Shown here: positions 1 through 9,764 of the stretch, piece by piece | Layout of the letters: every line of letters begins with the position of its first letter | Numbering within the stretch: position 1 is the stretch's first letter | Source: Polyangia bacterium | GTDB taxonomy: Bacteria; Myxococcota_A; Polyangia; Polyangiales; JAUICN01 | Assembly (NCBI GenBank): GCA_030427835.1 | Contig: JAUICN010000015.1 | Coordinates: 1 to 59,353, forward strand | DNA length: 59,353 bases | Direction of reading: 5' to 3' | Made by a program: the position numbers and the translations under genes | Notes under the pieces: generated by a model | The model's input: only the letters and a program-made list of their open reading frames with translations | The model's database searches: none | What the model was told of the DNA's origin: nothing

Positions 1-1621
1 TGTTGTCATCGCAGACTTCCGCCCCAACAACGATCCCATCCCCGCAGATCTCCGTACAGACACTGGGCGTACCGGTGCACTGCCAACCCGTTTCCACGGC
101 ACAGATGTTGTCGCAACCGTCGCCACCGCTCAGATTGCCATCATCACAGGTCTCGTCCGGGTCCACACAACCATCTCCGCAGGGAACGTCACGTACCTCA
201 AACTCGTGCAGAACGATGTTGCCATTCACCCCACGCCCGGGCCCATTCCCAGGAAGGGCGGCGTTGGCAAGCGCCTCGAGCAAAAACCCTGTTATCGGGG
301 CAGAAGGCGTAAACGTGGCCATGATGAAATAGGTATCGTCGTCTGGATCACTGGTAGCGCCTGCCAAACTCTGTCCGCCGGAAACGAATACTTCGTGGGT
401 CGGTTGCGGGCTAAATGTAGAGGCCCGGGCTGACTCCATATGGGTGATGTCCGGAGTGACCCCGGAGGTAGTAAGTACGGTCCACGCCGCCGTTCCCACG
501 GGATCCAAACCCTGACCAAAAGTCGCGCGATCGCTGGTCGTGTACGACAAGCGGAACATCCCAATCGAAAGTTCTCTGTTGGAATTGCTGGTGCTTTTGT
601 AGTTGTGATACATGCGAATTTGCAGCGTCATGGGCACGCCATCGACCCCAAGGTTACTAACCGTCTGTACGCTCAGTTGGTGATCCATTCCCTGCTGCGG
701 AGAGATGGCCCAACCCGCCTGATTTCCCGAATAGTCCCCATCAAGCGCTGCACTGGCAGGCCAGTTCGTTTGCGAGTGATCTGCATCTGCATTTGTCAGC
801 GGCACCTTCGCGCCATAGTTCTCCGTGCATTGTCGACGTACCCACAACCGGTGAATGGTATCGTTGCCAGATCCGTTGGGATAGTCATCCACCTCCCAAC
901 GGTTTCCGTTGCCCTGAATCCCCCAATGGCGAGCACCACCTTCATAAAATGGAAAGTTAGTCATCGCTTCGTCGCCACGGTCCCGGAAGCCGTTGTTGGC
1001 GCTGGCGGGGATGCCTGCAGTATGGTCCGCTTCCGTGGTGTAGTCCCCATCCCTGATGGCCCATTGCATGGTGCCATCGCCGGTCGTAAGGTAGCCAAGA
1101 ACGCCAATGTCCTTCGTCGTGAAGTGAATGGTGCTTGTGGCATTCCTTCCATAAAACCGGAACTCAGCCGGCCCAAGGATGTCCATCCAGCTATTTCCCA
1201 CGTGCCCCCAGTGTGAAGTCCCGCTCTCGTCATCCCCAAGATTGCTGGAACTCAATGTCGGGTAGGTGCCGCTCAAAACCGAAAGCGATGGATTCGTCCC
1301 CCCCTGATGCACGTAGTTCAAAACCTGCAACCAACCACCGCCAGACGCGTTGTCCACCTGAGCCACAACCGACGGCCCACTACCGATTTGCACGTAGTAC
1401 TCACCGGTCGGCACACCGTTGAGTTCAGTCAAACTGGTAAACGGGTTTCCAGAAGATCCATCCCCCAGGGCGCTCACGGAAGAGGCAATGTCGACACCGG
1501 GTTCCGTGGAGCCCGGCTCAGTCTTCTGACTGCAAGCGGCAACCAGAAACACGGTCGCAAAACACGTCAGACCAAAAAACGAAACCCCTCGAATACGCTG
1601 CATTGTAACCCGGTAGCCCAT
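1..1621 (-). CDS. Exported lipoprotein with myxobacterial Cys-rich (DUF4215-type) repeats, C-terminus cut off by the window edge
   Basis: Open from the left edge of the window, so the C-terminus is missing; about 540 codons are visible. I chose the ATG at 1621 because AGGGAGGG lies just upstream; an in-frame ATG at 1603 is an alternative. The N-terminus has Arg residues, a hydrophobic stretch and a lipobox-like VAAC followed by SQKTEPG, so it is probably a lipoprotein. The last visible part carries Cys-rich units with CGDGCVDPDETCDDGN and a second CGDGIVVGAEVCDDN, the signature of the DUF4215 / Myxococcus Cys-rich repeat family. The middle (about 400 aa) was not recognised. Function is unknown; surface location is inferred from the family. 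Confidence 0.85.
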   Translation of the reverse strand, partial: MGYRVTMQRIRGVSFFGLTCFATVFLVAACSQKTEPGSTEPGVDIASSVSALGDGSSGNPFTSLTELNGVPTGEYYVQIGSGPSVVAQVDNASGGGWLQVLNYVHQGGTNPSLSVLSGTYPTLSSSNLGDDESGTSHWGHVGNSWMDILGPAEFRFYGRNATSTIHFTTKDIGVLGYLTTGDGTMQWAIRDGDYTTEADHTAGIPASANNGFRDRGDEAMTNFPFYEGGARHWGIQGNGNRWEVDDYPNGSGNDTIHRLWVRRQCTENYGAKVPLTNADADHSQTNWPASAALDGDYSGNQAGWAISPQQGMDHQLSVQTVSNLGVDGVPMTLQIRMYHNYKSTSNSNRELSIGMFRLSYTTSDRATFGQGLDPVGTAAWTVLTTSGVTPDITHMESARASTFSPQPTHEVFVSGGQSLAGATSDPDDDTYFIMATFTPSAPITGFLLEALANAALPGNGPGRGVNGNIVLHEFEVRDVPCGDGCVDPDETCDDGNLSGGDGCDNICAVETGWQCTGTPSVCTEICGDGIVVGAEVCDDN

Positions 1622-1636
1622 GAACCCTCCCTGTTT

Positions 1637-1681
1637 GGGGGATACACAAAACACGATCGTATCCCCCACTTCGGGAAGTGA
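1637..1681. promoter_or_regulatory. Two adjacent hairpins between the PepSY-like gene and the Cys-rich lipoprotein gene
   Basis: GGGGGATAC at 1637-1645 pairs with GTATCCCCC at 1659-1667, and CACTTC/GAAGTG at about 1668-1681 forms a second short stem. They lie about 80-120 bases after the stop of the leftward gene at 1760 and 20-60 bases before the start codon at 1621. They could be a terminator for the first gene or an operator/leader for the second; no T-run is seen on the minus strand. Confidence 0.4.
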
Positions 1682-1759
1682 CTACCGCATATGGCCACGT
1701 ATTAGCAAGCACCATCTTGAGATGTCTCGAGCAAGGGCCCCTATGGAATCGACGTGGGC

Positions 1760-2851
1760 CTACTCGGCAGACGGCACAGGTCGACCCGTGCCTACTGGCC
1801 GACCTCTCCAAACGAGCGGCACCTGAATCTCCGCAGGAACGCTCACAGTGTGCACACGAAGTTGGCCTTCGGCATTGAAACGAAGCTTGTGTTCACGGCC
1901 CCCCTGTTCCACCTCAACGGCGTACATGACTCGGTTGCGAAACTCCTTCTTTTCGATGTCGTCCACTTCGCCGCCCGGCACCGTACCCGGGCCGGAGGCG
2001 TCAGCAGCAATCGCCGCATGGATGGCGGAACGAACAGCCTGGGGAATCTCTTCCACAGTCACAGGGCACTCGGTGTAGAGGAACGTGCCGTCAGGTTTGG
2101 CAGCCACTTCACAGGTCCTGTCTTCCGCAACCTGTACTTCCACCTCAAAGATACGCCCGTGGCGAGCCGTCCACTCGCTCTCAAACTCAACAATAGTGCC
2201 CCCCTCAAATTTCTCTAGAGCCAGGGCCCGAACTGCCTCAGGTACCGCAGCGGCATCCCCGTGCTCGACCGCCACCTTCACCAACTTTCCCCTGGGGCAA
2301 TAGGAGAGTTCCACGTCATCCACACCCTCAAGCGCAGCCATGGTGCGCAGTACTCGCGGACAGATCTTTCCCACGGGGTGGGCCGCACGTCCGCCAGCAC
2401 ATCCCGGTCGCGTGCAACCGGCGGCACAACCTCGATGTGGGTGCCCAGTATGCTGACCGCGTGGATGCTGACCGCGTGGATGCTGACCGCGTGGATGCTG
2501 GCCGCGTGGATGCTGGCCGCGTGGATGCTCGCCGCGTGGGTGCTCGCCGCGTGGATGCTGGCCGCGTGGATGCTCGCCGCGTGGATGCTGGCCAGCCCGA
2601 CGGGCATGTCCATCATGGGAACCCCTAGCGCTACACCCCTGCTCACAGCGGCCCTCACACGCGGCTTCACTACATCCCTCTTTTTCACAACGGCCACAGG
2701 GGGATCCTTCGCTTTCACCTCCACAGGTGGGTACCGCTTCTGATGGCACACTACCATCTGCCTGAGCTGAAGGTGCTGCCATCAGCAACACACCCAACGC
2801 GGCAGTCCCCATCCAGTTCCAAATCCTATTGTTACGACTAAACATTCCCAT
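1760..2851 (-). CDS. Exported His/Cys-rich protein with pentapeptide repeats and a PepSY-like C-terminal domain
   Basis: About 363 aa. The start at 2851 is chosen because AAAGG lies 8 bases upstream; in-frame ATGs at 2857, 2869 and 2908 are alternatives. A signal peptide ends at APSAQA. It is followed by a Cys-rich segment (CGGESEGSPCGRCEKEGC), then nine HPRG(Q/E) pentapeptides, then more Cys/His. The C-terminal 200 aa resemble PepSY-like / beta-lactamase-inhibitor-like domains found in periplasmic proteins. The many His and Cys residues suggest metal binding, which is inference. The repeat is encoded by a 15-bp DNA repeat, so the linker can change length without a frameshift. Confidence 0.75.
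   Translation of the reverse strand: MGMFSRNNRIWNWMGTAALGVLLMAAPSAQADGSVPSEAVPTCGGESEGSPCGRCEKEGCSEAACEGRCEQGCSARGSHDGHARRAGQHPRGEHPRGQHPRGEHPRGEHPRGQHPRGQHPRGQHPRGQHPRGQHTGHPHRGCAAGCTRPGCAGGRAAHPVGKICPRVLRTMAALEGVDDVELSYCPRGKLVKVAVEHGDAAAVPEAVRALALEKFEGGTIVEFESEWTARHGRIFEVEVQVAEDRTCEVAAKPDGTFLYTECPVTVEEIPQAVRSAIHAAIAADASGPGTVPGGEVDDIEKKEFRNRVMYAVEVEQGGREHKLRFNAEGQLRVHTVSVPAEIQVPLVWRGRPVGTGRPVPSAE
2449..2592. repeat. 15-bp tandem repeat (about nine units) inside the PepSY-like gene
   Basis: Unit GTGGATGCTGACCGC with A/G and G/C variants at two positions; units begin at 2461, 2476, 2491, 2506, 2521, 2536, 2551, 2566 and 2581 (last one partial). It encodes HPRG(Q/E) on the minus strand. The strict 15-bp period keeps several frames open, which explains overlapping spurious reading frames here. 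Confidence 0.95.
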
Positions 2852-3044
2852 GATCATTACCTTTCCCATTCTGTTGCTATTCGTCGGCCTACGGGCCACC
2901 CGTGCCACATTCCGATGGGGAACTCAACGCCCACCCACCTCGGCTTCCATGGTCCACAAACCCCAGTATTTCCACTTCTATTCCTGAAAAAGGGCCAGAC
3001 TTGCCAAAAAGCCCCCAGGCACGATCCTTGCTGCAAACAGTTTC

Positions 3045-4151
3045 GTGAAAAACCCCAAGCTGTACAGGTGGTTAAACCACACGCACTCCGCGCTCTTTCA
3101 GGCGTTCGTTGCGGCCTATGCAGCCGCCCAGGTTTTCGGTTGTGGGGCTGACCGGATCAAACCACCCCACGAAAAGCTGCTGGGCTCCTACACCGAAACC
3201 GGAATCCTAGCCACCACCGCATCAAGCGTTCACCAGCTTTTTCACTGCAACGTAGGGAATAGCAATCACTACGAACTCCGGCCGATGCCATGGCCACAAG
3301 GAACCCACTTCACCGATATCGCTGAGTATCAAGGGACCGTATATGCGCTGCAGCAGGATCGACTCACACAACTGTCCAGCCAAGGCACCGAGTGGCTCGA
3401 TCTTGCCAAATGGGAATCTGGAAAAGCTTTGGACTCCGATGGACATCACCATCTGTTTCTAGGATCCGAAAATGCGACCCACTTTCTTATCCAACCGGAG
3501 TTCCACAAGTTACAGAAAACCAAGAAACTACGAAAGGCAACTGAAGGGAACCTGGTGCCCAACGTGGTTGGGCAAGCGACAGATGTTCTCTCAGTCAACG
3601 ATCAGTGGTTACTTCTCGCCATGAAACCCACAGGAGAGAACGCATGCAGCACGCTGACCCTCGTGCACTACGGAACCAATCGGCAAACCCACACCCTATT
3701 CTGGCAAGTGCCTCGCAGCGGCACATTGTCACCGCCCCTGGGAATACAGGGGTCCGCAAACCCCGCCCAATTGCCCGACACCCCTCAGGAATATGTCGAC
3801 GTGGAGGCCTACTCCCACTGCGACATCAACGGCCTAGCACTCAACAACTCCCTGGAAGTTTCCACGGAAGGCACCCCCCAAATCATCGCGTTTACCCAAG
3901 CGGGTACCCTACTGCAGGTGGAAATCAAAGGGTGGCGCACCACCCTTGCAAACAGCATCCCCCTGGACGCAATCCTTGAGGTGCACGCCACAAGGCTCCC
4001 ATTGGAACAATGGAACCAGCCATTTACCGGAGCCGGCAACGTACGATTCAACTCCAACAACAATGCAGAGAAGCCCAAAGAAACCATCCCAAATGGCCCA
4101 GCACCCAACGGAAGCGACGATTCCCTGCCCTCAAGCCCTCTACCTCTCTAG
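3045..4151 (+). CDS. Putative lipoprotein of unknown function
   Basis: 368 aa from a GTG start. Residues 1-35 form a long hydrophobic N-terminus ending in a lipobox-like VFGC followed by GADRIKPP, so a lipoprotein signal is likely though the n-region is unusually long. The body has evenly spaced aromatic and Gly motifs (for example HHLFLGSENATHF) that could be beta-propeller-like, but no family was recognised. The C-terminus is a low-complexity Asn/Pro/Ser tail. It converges on ilvD with 16 bases between stop codons. Confidence 0.7.
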   Translation: MKNPKLYRWLNHTHSALFQAFVAAYAAAQVFGCGADRIKPPHEKLLGSYTETGILATTASSVHQLFHCNVGNSNHYELRPMPWPQGTHFTDIAEYQGTVYALQQDRLTQLSSQGTEWLDLAKWESGKALDSDGHHHLFLGSENATHFLIQPEFHKLQKTKKLRKATEGNLVPNVVGQATDVLSVNDQWLLLAMKPTGENACSTLTLVHYGTNRQTHTLFWQVPRSGTLSPPLGIQGSANPAQLPDTPQEYVDVEAYSHCDINGLALNNSLEVSTEGTPQIIAFTQAGTLLQVEIKGWRTTLANSIPLDAILEVHATRLPLEQWNQPFTGAGNVRFNSNNNAEKPKETIPNGPAPNGSDDSLPSSPLPL

Positions 4152-4167
4152 CCCGTTTTCCTTCGCC

Positions 4168-5880
4168 CTAAAAGCGATCCGTAACGGCACCCAAATGGGC
4201 CGAAGAAACGGTGCGCGCATATTTGGCAAGCACACCACGGGAAGGCGGCGTAGGGGGTACCCATTGGGCACGACGGTGTTCAAGCTCAGCCCCATCGAGA
4301 TGCACATCCAATCGTCGTTCAGTGGCATCAATCGTCACGGTGTCCCCCTCCTGTAGAAGTGCAATAGTCCCGCCGGTTGCTGCTTCCGGAGCCACGTGAC
4401 CCACCACCATGCCGTAACTTCCTCCAGAAAAACGGCCATCGGTGATCAGCCCAACCTTTTCCCCCAGTCCCTTGCCAATAATCGCAGACGTGGGCCCCAA
4501 CATTTCTCGCATGCCCGGCCCGCCCACGGGCCCCTCATACCGAACCACAATCACATCCCCTTCACGAATCTCGTCCGCCATGATGGCCGCCATGGCATTC
4601 TCTTCAGAATCGTACACACGGGCAGGCCCAGTGATTTTGGGATGCTTCACTCCAGTGATCTTTGCCACCGCACCATCCTCCGCAAGGTTGCCCCGTAGAA
4701 TCACAAGGTGGCCTTCATCGTAGAGCGGAGCGTCCATGGAACGAATCACTTCTCGATCCCCAGTCTCATCCCTAGAAGGTTCCCGGGGCACATCCGCCAA
4801 CGTCTCTGCAATGGTCTTGCCCGTGATGGTAAGGCAATCCCCGTGCAGCAGGCCGCGATCGAGCAACATCCGCATCACCTGCGGAATTCCACCGGCACGG
4901 TGAAGGTCCACCGCTAGGAACCGACCCGACGGCTTCATGTCGCAGAACACCGGAACCCGAGCACGAATCCGTTCAAAATCATCCAGCTCAAGCGACACAC
5001 CTGCCGTGTGCGCAATCGCCAACAGATGCAACACCGCATTCGTGGAACCCCCTACCGCCATCACCACAGAAATGGCATTCTCGAACGCCTCCCGGGTGAG
5101 TATTTGGCCGGGCAGGATCTGCTTTTGAATGGCATTCATCAGCACCCGCGCGCTTTCAGCCGAACTGTCTGCCTTCTCGGCATCTTCCGCGGCCATGGTG
5201 GAGCTGTAGGGCAAACTCATTCCCATCGCCTCAAAGGCGCTGCTCATGGTGTTGGCGGTGTACATCCCACCGCATGCGCCAGCTCCCGGGCACGCGTTCC
5301 GTTCCACATCCAGAAGCCGTTTTTTGTCAATCTTGCCCGCGTTGAACTGGCCCACCGCCTCAAAGGAGCTCACCAGATTCAAATCTTCACCATCCAGTTT
5401 TCCAGCCTTGATGGTACCGCCGTACACGAAAATCGCTGGGATATTCATGCGTGCAATCCCAATCAGGGCCCCAGGCATGTTCTTGTCGCACCCGCCGATG
5501 GCCAACACGCCATCCATGCGCAAGCCCTGGCAGGCGGTTTCAATACTGTCGGCGATCACTTCCCGGGAGACCAACGAGTACTTCATGCCCTGGGTGCCCA
5601 TGGAAATCCCATCCGAAATGGTGATGGTTCCAAACACCTGGGGCATGGCCCCCACCTCGCGCAGGGAATCCTGAGCGCGCTCCGCCAGTACATTCAACCC
5701 CGAGTTACAAGGAGTGATTGTGGAGTATCCATTGGCCACACCCACGATGGGCTTTCCGAAGTCACCGTCCCCAAAACCCACCGCACGCAACATGGCGCGG
5801 TTGGGAGAACGGGCGACGCCCTCGGTCACCTCCCGGCTGCGGGTATTGATACTTCCGTCGGATGTTTCATCGATCGACAT
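4168..5880 (-). CDS. ilvD: Dihydroxy-acid dehydratase IlvD
   Basis: 570 aa from the ATG at 5880, close to the family's usual length; a longer reading from 5955 would add an unconserved extension. It dehydrates 2,3-dihydroxy-3-methylbutanoate and -pentanoate to the 2-keto acids of valine and isoleucine synthesis, using an iron-sulfur cluster and Mg2+. The three conserved Cys regions are present: [17 protein letters not shown] and [16 protein letters not shown], plus the C-terminal [11 protein letters not shown] motif. No other ilv/leu gene is adjacent, so it is a stand-alone locus, divergent from the TPR gene. Confidence 0.97.
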   Translation of the reverse strand: MSIDETSDGSINTRSREVTEGVARSPNRAMLRAVGFGDGDFGKPIVGVANGYSTITPCNSGLNVLAERAQDSLREVGAMPQVFGTITISDGISMGTQGMKYSLVSREVIADSIETACQGLRMDGVLAIGGCDKNMPGALIGIARMNIPAIFVYGGTIKAGKLDGEDLNLVSSFEAVGQFNAGKIDKKRLLDVERNACPGAGACGGMYTANTMSSAFEAMGMSLPYSSTMAAEDAEKADSSAESARVLMNAIQKQILPGQILTREAFENAISVVMAVGGSTNAVLHLLAIAHTAGVSLELDDFERIRARVPVFCDMKPSGRFLAVDLHRAGGIPQVMRMLLDRGLLHGDCLTITGKTIAETLADVPREPSRDETGDREVIRSMDAPLYDEGHLVILRGNLAEDGAVAKITGVKHPKITGPARVYDSEENAMAAIMADEIREGDVIVVRYEGPVGGPGMREMLGPTSAIIGKGLGEKVGLITDGRFSGGSYGMVVGHVAPEAATGGTIALLQEGDTVTIDATERRLDVHLDGAELEHRRAQWVPPTPPSRGVLAKYARTVSSAHLGAVTDRF

Positions 5881-6008
5881 GCCCCGTATTTGCCACGGGA
5901 AAGCCCCTTCGTCGACGGTCGAACCAGGGATGCTGGCTGTACAACGGGTGAACACTTCATGTTTCGCAATAGTTGAATGAAACGCTTTGCTGTTGCAGTC
6001 TCACCCAC

Positions 6009-6695
6009 ATGTTCAAACAGGGCCTATTGTGGGGGCATTTCTTGATTCTTAGCTCCACCTGCCTCGCCATGGCAGACGCTTCCACGCCCGCAGGGGCCTC
6101 CGTTCGCCAGGAGCGCATTGAACGCTCTCGGGAGCGTTTCCTGCAGGGTCTTGGCGCCTACAATGCCAACGACTACCGGGCGGCCTACACCCATTTTATC
6201 CGCGCACAGCAAGCCTGGCGTTCCCCTGCCATCGCCTTCAACATTGCACGGGTCTGCGAACACTTGGGAGAAGCGCAAAAGGGTATGTATTGGTTCAGGG
6301 CGTTTCTCACCCATGGAGATCCGGACGAGGCCACCACCCAAAACGTGCGACAGCGCATTCAACAGCTACAGGAGCTCTACGAGCGGCAAAGAGGGCAAAT
6401 ATTCCAGGCCCCGCCCTCCACCGATGAGCTCACCGAGCAGTCCCGAATTTTCTTTGTGCGAGGAGTCGAAATGTTCGCCCGCAAGGAGTACAGCGCAGCC
6501 ATGCAGGCGTTCACCGCAGCCATGCAATACGCCCCGTTTCCTGAACTGCTCTACAACATGGCAGTCACCGCTGAAACCATGGGCACCTACCGTGACGCCG
6601 CCGACTACTACCGCGAGTACCTGCGACTCAATCCAGGCGCACCCGATGGGGAAAAAGTGAAGGCACGTATTCGTGAGCTACGGCGACAACGGTGA
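6009..6695 (+). CDS. Exported TPR-repeat protein
   Basis: About 228 aa from the ATG at 6009; a longer start at 5973 is possible but places Cys residues before the signal. Residues 1-23 are a signal peptide ending near CLAMADA. Two blocks of TPR-like helices follow (FLQGLGAYNANDYRAAYTHF and a second block with YSAAMQAFTAAMQYAP and LLYNMAVTAETMG). The layout matches myxobacterial periplasmic TPR proteins that act as scaffolds; partner unknown. It converges on murI with only 9 bases between them. Confidence 0.8.
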   Translation: MFKQGLLWGHFLILSSTCLAMADASTPAGASVRQERIERSRERFLQGLGAYNANDYRAAYTHFIRAQQAWRSPAIAFNIARVCEHLGEAQKGMYWFRAFLTHGDPDEATTQNVRQRIQQLQELYERQRGQIFQAPPSTDELTEQSRIFFVRGVEMFARKEYSAAMQAFTAAMQYAPFPELLYNMAVTAETMGTYRDAADYYREYLRLNPGAPDGEKVKARIRELRRQR

Positions 6696-6704
6696 CACCC
6701 ACCG

Positions 6705-7517
6705 CTACTGCAAATCCACCTGCTGCACGCAAAGATCATCCACAGAGTCCCCAAGAAAACGGGCCGCCACCTCGCGAAAGCGGCTTGGCAAATCGGTAAC
6801 GTGAATCCGAAGAGATCCCGAACCCGGTGAAACGCCTACGGCCTCGACCAGAACCTTGGCTACGGCGCCCGCGCTGTCCACCACGGTCACTTCGTTGCCC
6901 AAGTCCAGTCGTTCAAGCTGCTCCTCAATCACACGGCGAAAAAGAGGATAGTGGGTGCAGCCCAACACCAGGGTATCCACACCTGTGCCCCTGAATGGTT
7001 CCAGGTAGGAACGGATCACCGCCCCGGCCACAGGGCCATCCAACCAGCCCTCTTCCGCGAGTGGAACAAGCAACGGAGCCTCCTGCTGCACCACCGTGGC
7101 AGAGGGCTCCACATCGGTCACGGCCCGTTCGTAGGCGCCGGACACCACGGTTCCACGGGTTGCCAGTACCCCAATACGGTAACTCCGGGTAGCCGCAAGC
7201 CCCGCACGGGCTCCCGGTTCCACCACGCCGAACACCTCCACGTCCAACATCTCCCGAAGCATGGGCAGTGCTACCGCGCTCACCGTATTGCAGGCCACAA
7301 CCACACAACCCACGTCATGGGTACGCAAAAGGCGCGCACACCGTTTGGCGTACTCCACCACCGTGGAAGCACTGCGAACGCCGTAGGGCACACGAGCCGT
7401 ATCCCCCAAATAAACAATAGAAGTCCCGGGAAGACTCGCCCGCAACGCCCGTACTACGGTAAGCCCACCCAATCCCGAATCAAATACCCCTATCGGGCGG
7501 TCCCCAAGTACCAACAA
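6705..7517 (-). CDS. murI: Glutamate racemase MurI
   Basis: 270 aa, typical length. It converts L-glutamate to D-glutamate for peptidoglycan. Both catalytic Cys motifs are seen, VACNT near residue 75 and LGCTHYP near residue 187, along with IGVFDSGLGGLTV and YLGDTARVPYG. The start is TTG at 7517, supported by GAGGAG six bases upstream; no nearby in-frame ATG fits. It is divergent from the sensor protein gene across 267 bases. Confidence 0.96.
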   Translation of the reverse strand: MLVLGDRPIGVFDSGLGGLTVVRALRASLPGTSIVYLGDTARVPYGVRSASTVVEYAKRCARLLRTHDVGCVVVACNTVSAVALPMLREMLDVEVFGVVEPGARAGLAATRSYRIGVLATRGTVVSGAYERAVTDVEPSATVVQQEAPLLVPLAEEGWLDGPVAGAVIRSYLEPFRGTGVDTLVLGCTHYPLFRRVIEEQLERLDLGNEVTVVDSAGAVAKVLVEAVGVSPGSGSLRIHVTDLPSRFREVAARFLGDSVDDLCVQQVDLQ

Positions 7518-7784
7518 CGTAGTCTCCTCGATGACTCCAAGAAAAGGAGCGGCCTGAGAAGTTACCTAACGCAAGATCTGCCGTACTGCACGTGCCCGTG
7601 TGCCACAACAAACAAACCAGGAACTTGTGCCAAAGCGCAATCGCCCTAGGAACACCACATAGGCGCCCGGGGTAGCAGAACAGGCCCCCCTAGGTAGATT
7701 GGATTCCAAAGCGTTCCCCAAACCCCAAAAGGTACCGAATGATAGGCTTTTCATGGACAACCACGGACCAACGTAAGAGACTCC

Positions 7785-9734
7785 ATGCCTGAGCGTATGC
7801 TGTACAACGCCTCCCCCACCTCGGCCCTGCTCGTCGTCTCCCTGAATCCCCGGTTGGAACGACAGTTGGCGACTGCCCTTACCGCCGCCCAACCCAGGGT
7901 AGCCACGGCGCAATATCGGGTCGTGGCCACCACATCGCCTGCAGTGGCACTGGCATCGCTGAAGGAAAGCCATGCGCCGGAGCTGGCCATCGTCGATCTC
8001 TCACCCACCCAAGAAAAATCCGGTCAATCACGCACGGAGAAGCGCACCTCGGATCATCCTTCGGACACAGCAGCAACCGCGGAGGCCAACCTGGAGGGCC
8101 TTCGCCAACTCCGGTCCCACGCCACACAGGAGGAACTACCCATCCTCGCATTGGTGCAAGACCAGAGGCACATTGCAGATGCCCTCAACGAACAGGCGGA
8201 TGCGGTCCTCGTGCTGCCCTTTAACGAACGTCTCTTACAGCACGAAGTGCAACGCCTATTGGAAAATCGTGCCGTGCGGGCCTCCCTACAGTCTAAACAA
8301 GAGATCGAACAACGGGCCAAAATCGCGGAATCGGAACACAAGGAAAACGGTGGGGAGACAATCGCAGCGCGACCCTTCGCTCCTGTAGGCGCCACCCACA
8401 ACCCGTCCCAGGTACCACCCCTAGCGACTCCATCCCAAGCCCATCGGGACGGTCAGGAGTTCCAGGGTTTTCGCCACTATGCATCACTGTTTGAGTCTGC
8501 AGTGGAAGGTATTGCCGTGGTTACCGTGGACGGCCGCTTGCGGTTTGCGAACCCCCAGGCCTACAACGTTCTGGGAATGCAGGGGCAATCCGTCGCGGGG
8601 GAAAAACTGCGCAACCTTGTGCACCACGACGATCGTGGACGTGCCCAGGAGCTTTGGAAGCAGGTCAGGCAAGGCTCTTTTGCCAAAAACGTGGACCTAC
8701 GGGTATTCCATTCCGACCGATCCCTACGGGTACTCAACCTATCGTTCGCGCCAGTCCGGAACGATGATCAATCGGTTCTTGTCATCTTTCGTGACGTCAC
8801 AGAAGAGAGAGCCACCGAACAGGAGCTCGCACACACCAAGGAGTTCATGGAGTCCCTCATTGACGCCAGCGTGGACGCCATCGTGGCCGCCGACATGTCC
8901 GGCACCATCATCCTGTTCAACCAGGGTTCCTCACGCCTTTTCGGCCGGCTGCCCGCCGAAGTCTTGAACCGAATGAACATCCGTGATCTCTACCCTGAAA
9001 AGGATGCATCACGCATTGGTCACATGATCCGTTCCAAGGACTACGGTGGCCCAGGGAGGCTCGAACCCACACGCGTGGATGTGATGGACGGACGCGGCGA
9101 GGCCCTGCCCACCCTGCTTTCGGCCTCCACGATTTATGTGAACCACAAGCCCGTGGCCACCTGTGGAATTTTCACCGATCTGCGGGACCGCCTGAGCGTG
9201 GAAGAGCGCCTGGAACAGGCCCAACAAAAGCTTGCCATGAGCGAAAAGCACGCGATTGTTGCAGAGCTCGCGGGCACTGCGGCCCACGAAATCAACCAAC
9301 CGCTCACCAGCGTCTTGGGTTACGCCGAATTGCTCAAACGCCAACTCCCCGAGGGCTCTTCGGAGTACCAGGCGGTTTCCACCATCGCCTCCGAAGCGGA
9401 ACGAATGGGTGAAATCGTACGCAAGATTGGGCAAATCACCCGTTACGAAACCAAGGATTACGTGGGCGGCCAACGCATTCTCGATCTGGAACGCGCAACC
9501 GCCGCACCGCCTCCAGGGCACACAAATCACACGATCGACAACCCGGGCCACGCCCTACCGGTGGGGCAGGAACACATCAACCGCCAGGCAGAAACCGAAA
9601 TCCCGCCACCACCCGGCCCAGAAGACCTAGACAGCAACCACGGCCCATCGCCCATCGCCCAGGCCCACCCAGCCAACGACCCCTACCCCACCGAAGACCT
9701 AGACGAACAAACCCTCCCCGAACCCATCGGGTAG
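7785..9734 (+). CDS. PAS/HisKA sensor protein with a pseudo-receiver domain and no ATPase domain
   Basis: 649 aa. Residues 8-165 look like a response-regulator receiver (LLVVSLN, ELAIVDLSP), but the conserved Lys region reads VLVLPFN, so the Lys is missing. Two PAS domains follow (about 225-345 and 350-480: FESAVEGIAVVTVDGRLRFAN and LIDASVDAIVAADMSGTIILFN). A HisKA domain at about 490-560 has the H-box AHEINQPLTSVLGYAELL. Instead of an HATPase_c domain (N, G1, F and G2 boxes) there is a roughly 75-residue Pro/His/Glu-rich tail ending at a stop. It could be a phosphotransfer or dimerisation partner phosphorylated by another kinase. Soluble, no membrane helices. Confidence 0.88.
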   Translation: MPERMLYNASPTSALLVVSLNPRLERQLATALTAAQPRVATAQYRVVATTSPAVALASLKESHAPELAIVDLSPTQEKSGQSRTEKRTSDHPSDTAATAEANLEGLRQLRSHATQEELPILALVQDQRHIADALNEQADAVLVLPFNERLLQHEVQRLLENRAVRASLQSKQEIEQRAKIAESEHKENGGETIAARPFAPVGATHNPSQVPPLATPSQAHRDGQEFQGFRHYASLFESAVEGIAVVTVDGRLRFANPQAYNVLGMQGQSVAGEKLRNLVHHDDRGRAQELWKQVRQGSFAKNVDLRVFHSDRSLRVLNLSFAPVRNDDQSVLVIFRDVTEERATEQELAHTKEFMESLIDASVDAIVAADMSGTIILFNQGSSRLFGRLPAEVLNRMNIRDLYPEKDASRIGHMIRSKDYGGPGRLEPTRVDVMDGRGEALPTLLSASTIYVNHKPVATCGIFTDLRDRLSVEERLEQAQQKLAMSEKHAIVAELAGTAAHEINQPLTSVLGYAELLKRQLPEGSSEYQAVSTIASEAERMGEIVRKIGQITRYETKDYVGGQRILDLERATAAPPPGHTNHTIDNPGHALPVGQEHINRQAETEIPPPPGPEDLDSNHGPSPIAQAHPANDPYPTEDLDEQTLPEPIG

Positions 9735-9764
9735 AGACACCAGAGAAGAAGGCAAATCTGAGAT

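Noticed and set aside
2449-2592. Possible CRISPR-like array
   Set aside because: Units are contiguous 15-mers without spacers and lie inside a coding gene.
2261-2757. Long open frames on both strands across the 15-bp repeat
   Set aside because: The 15-bp period lets several frames stay open; only the minus-strand frame has a signal peptide, ribosome site and a folded domain.
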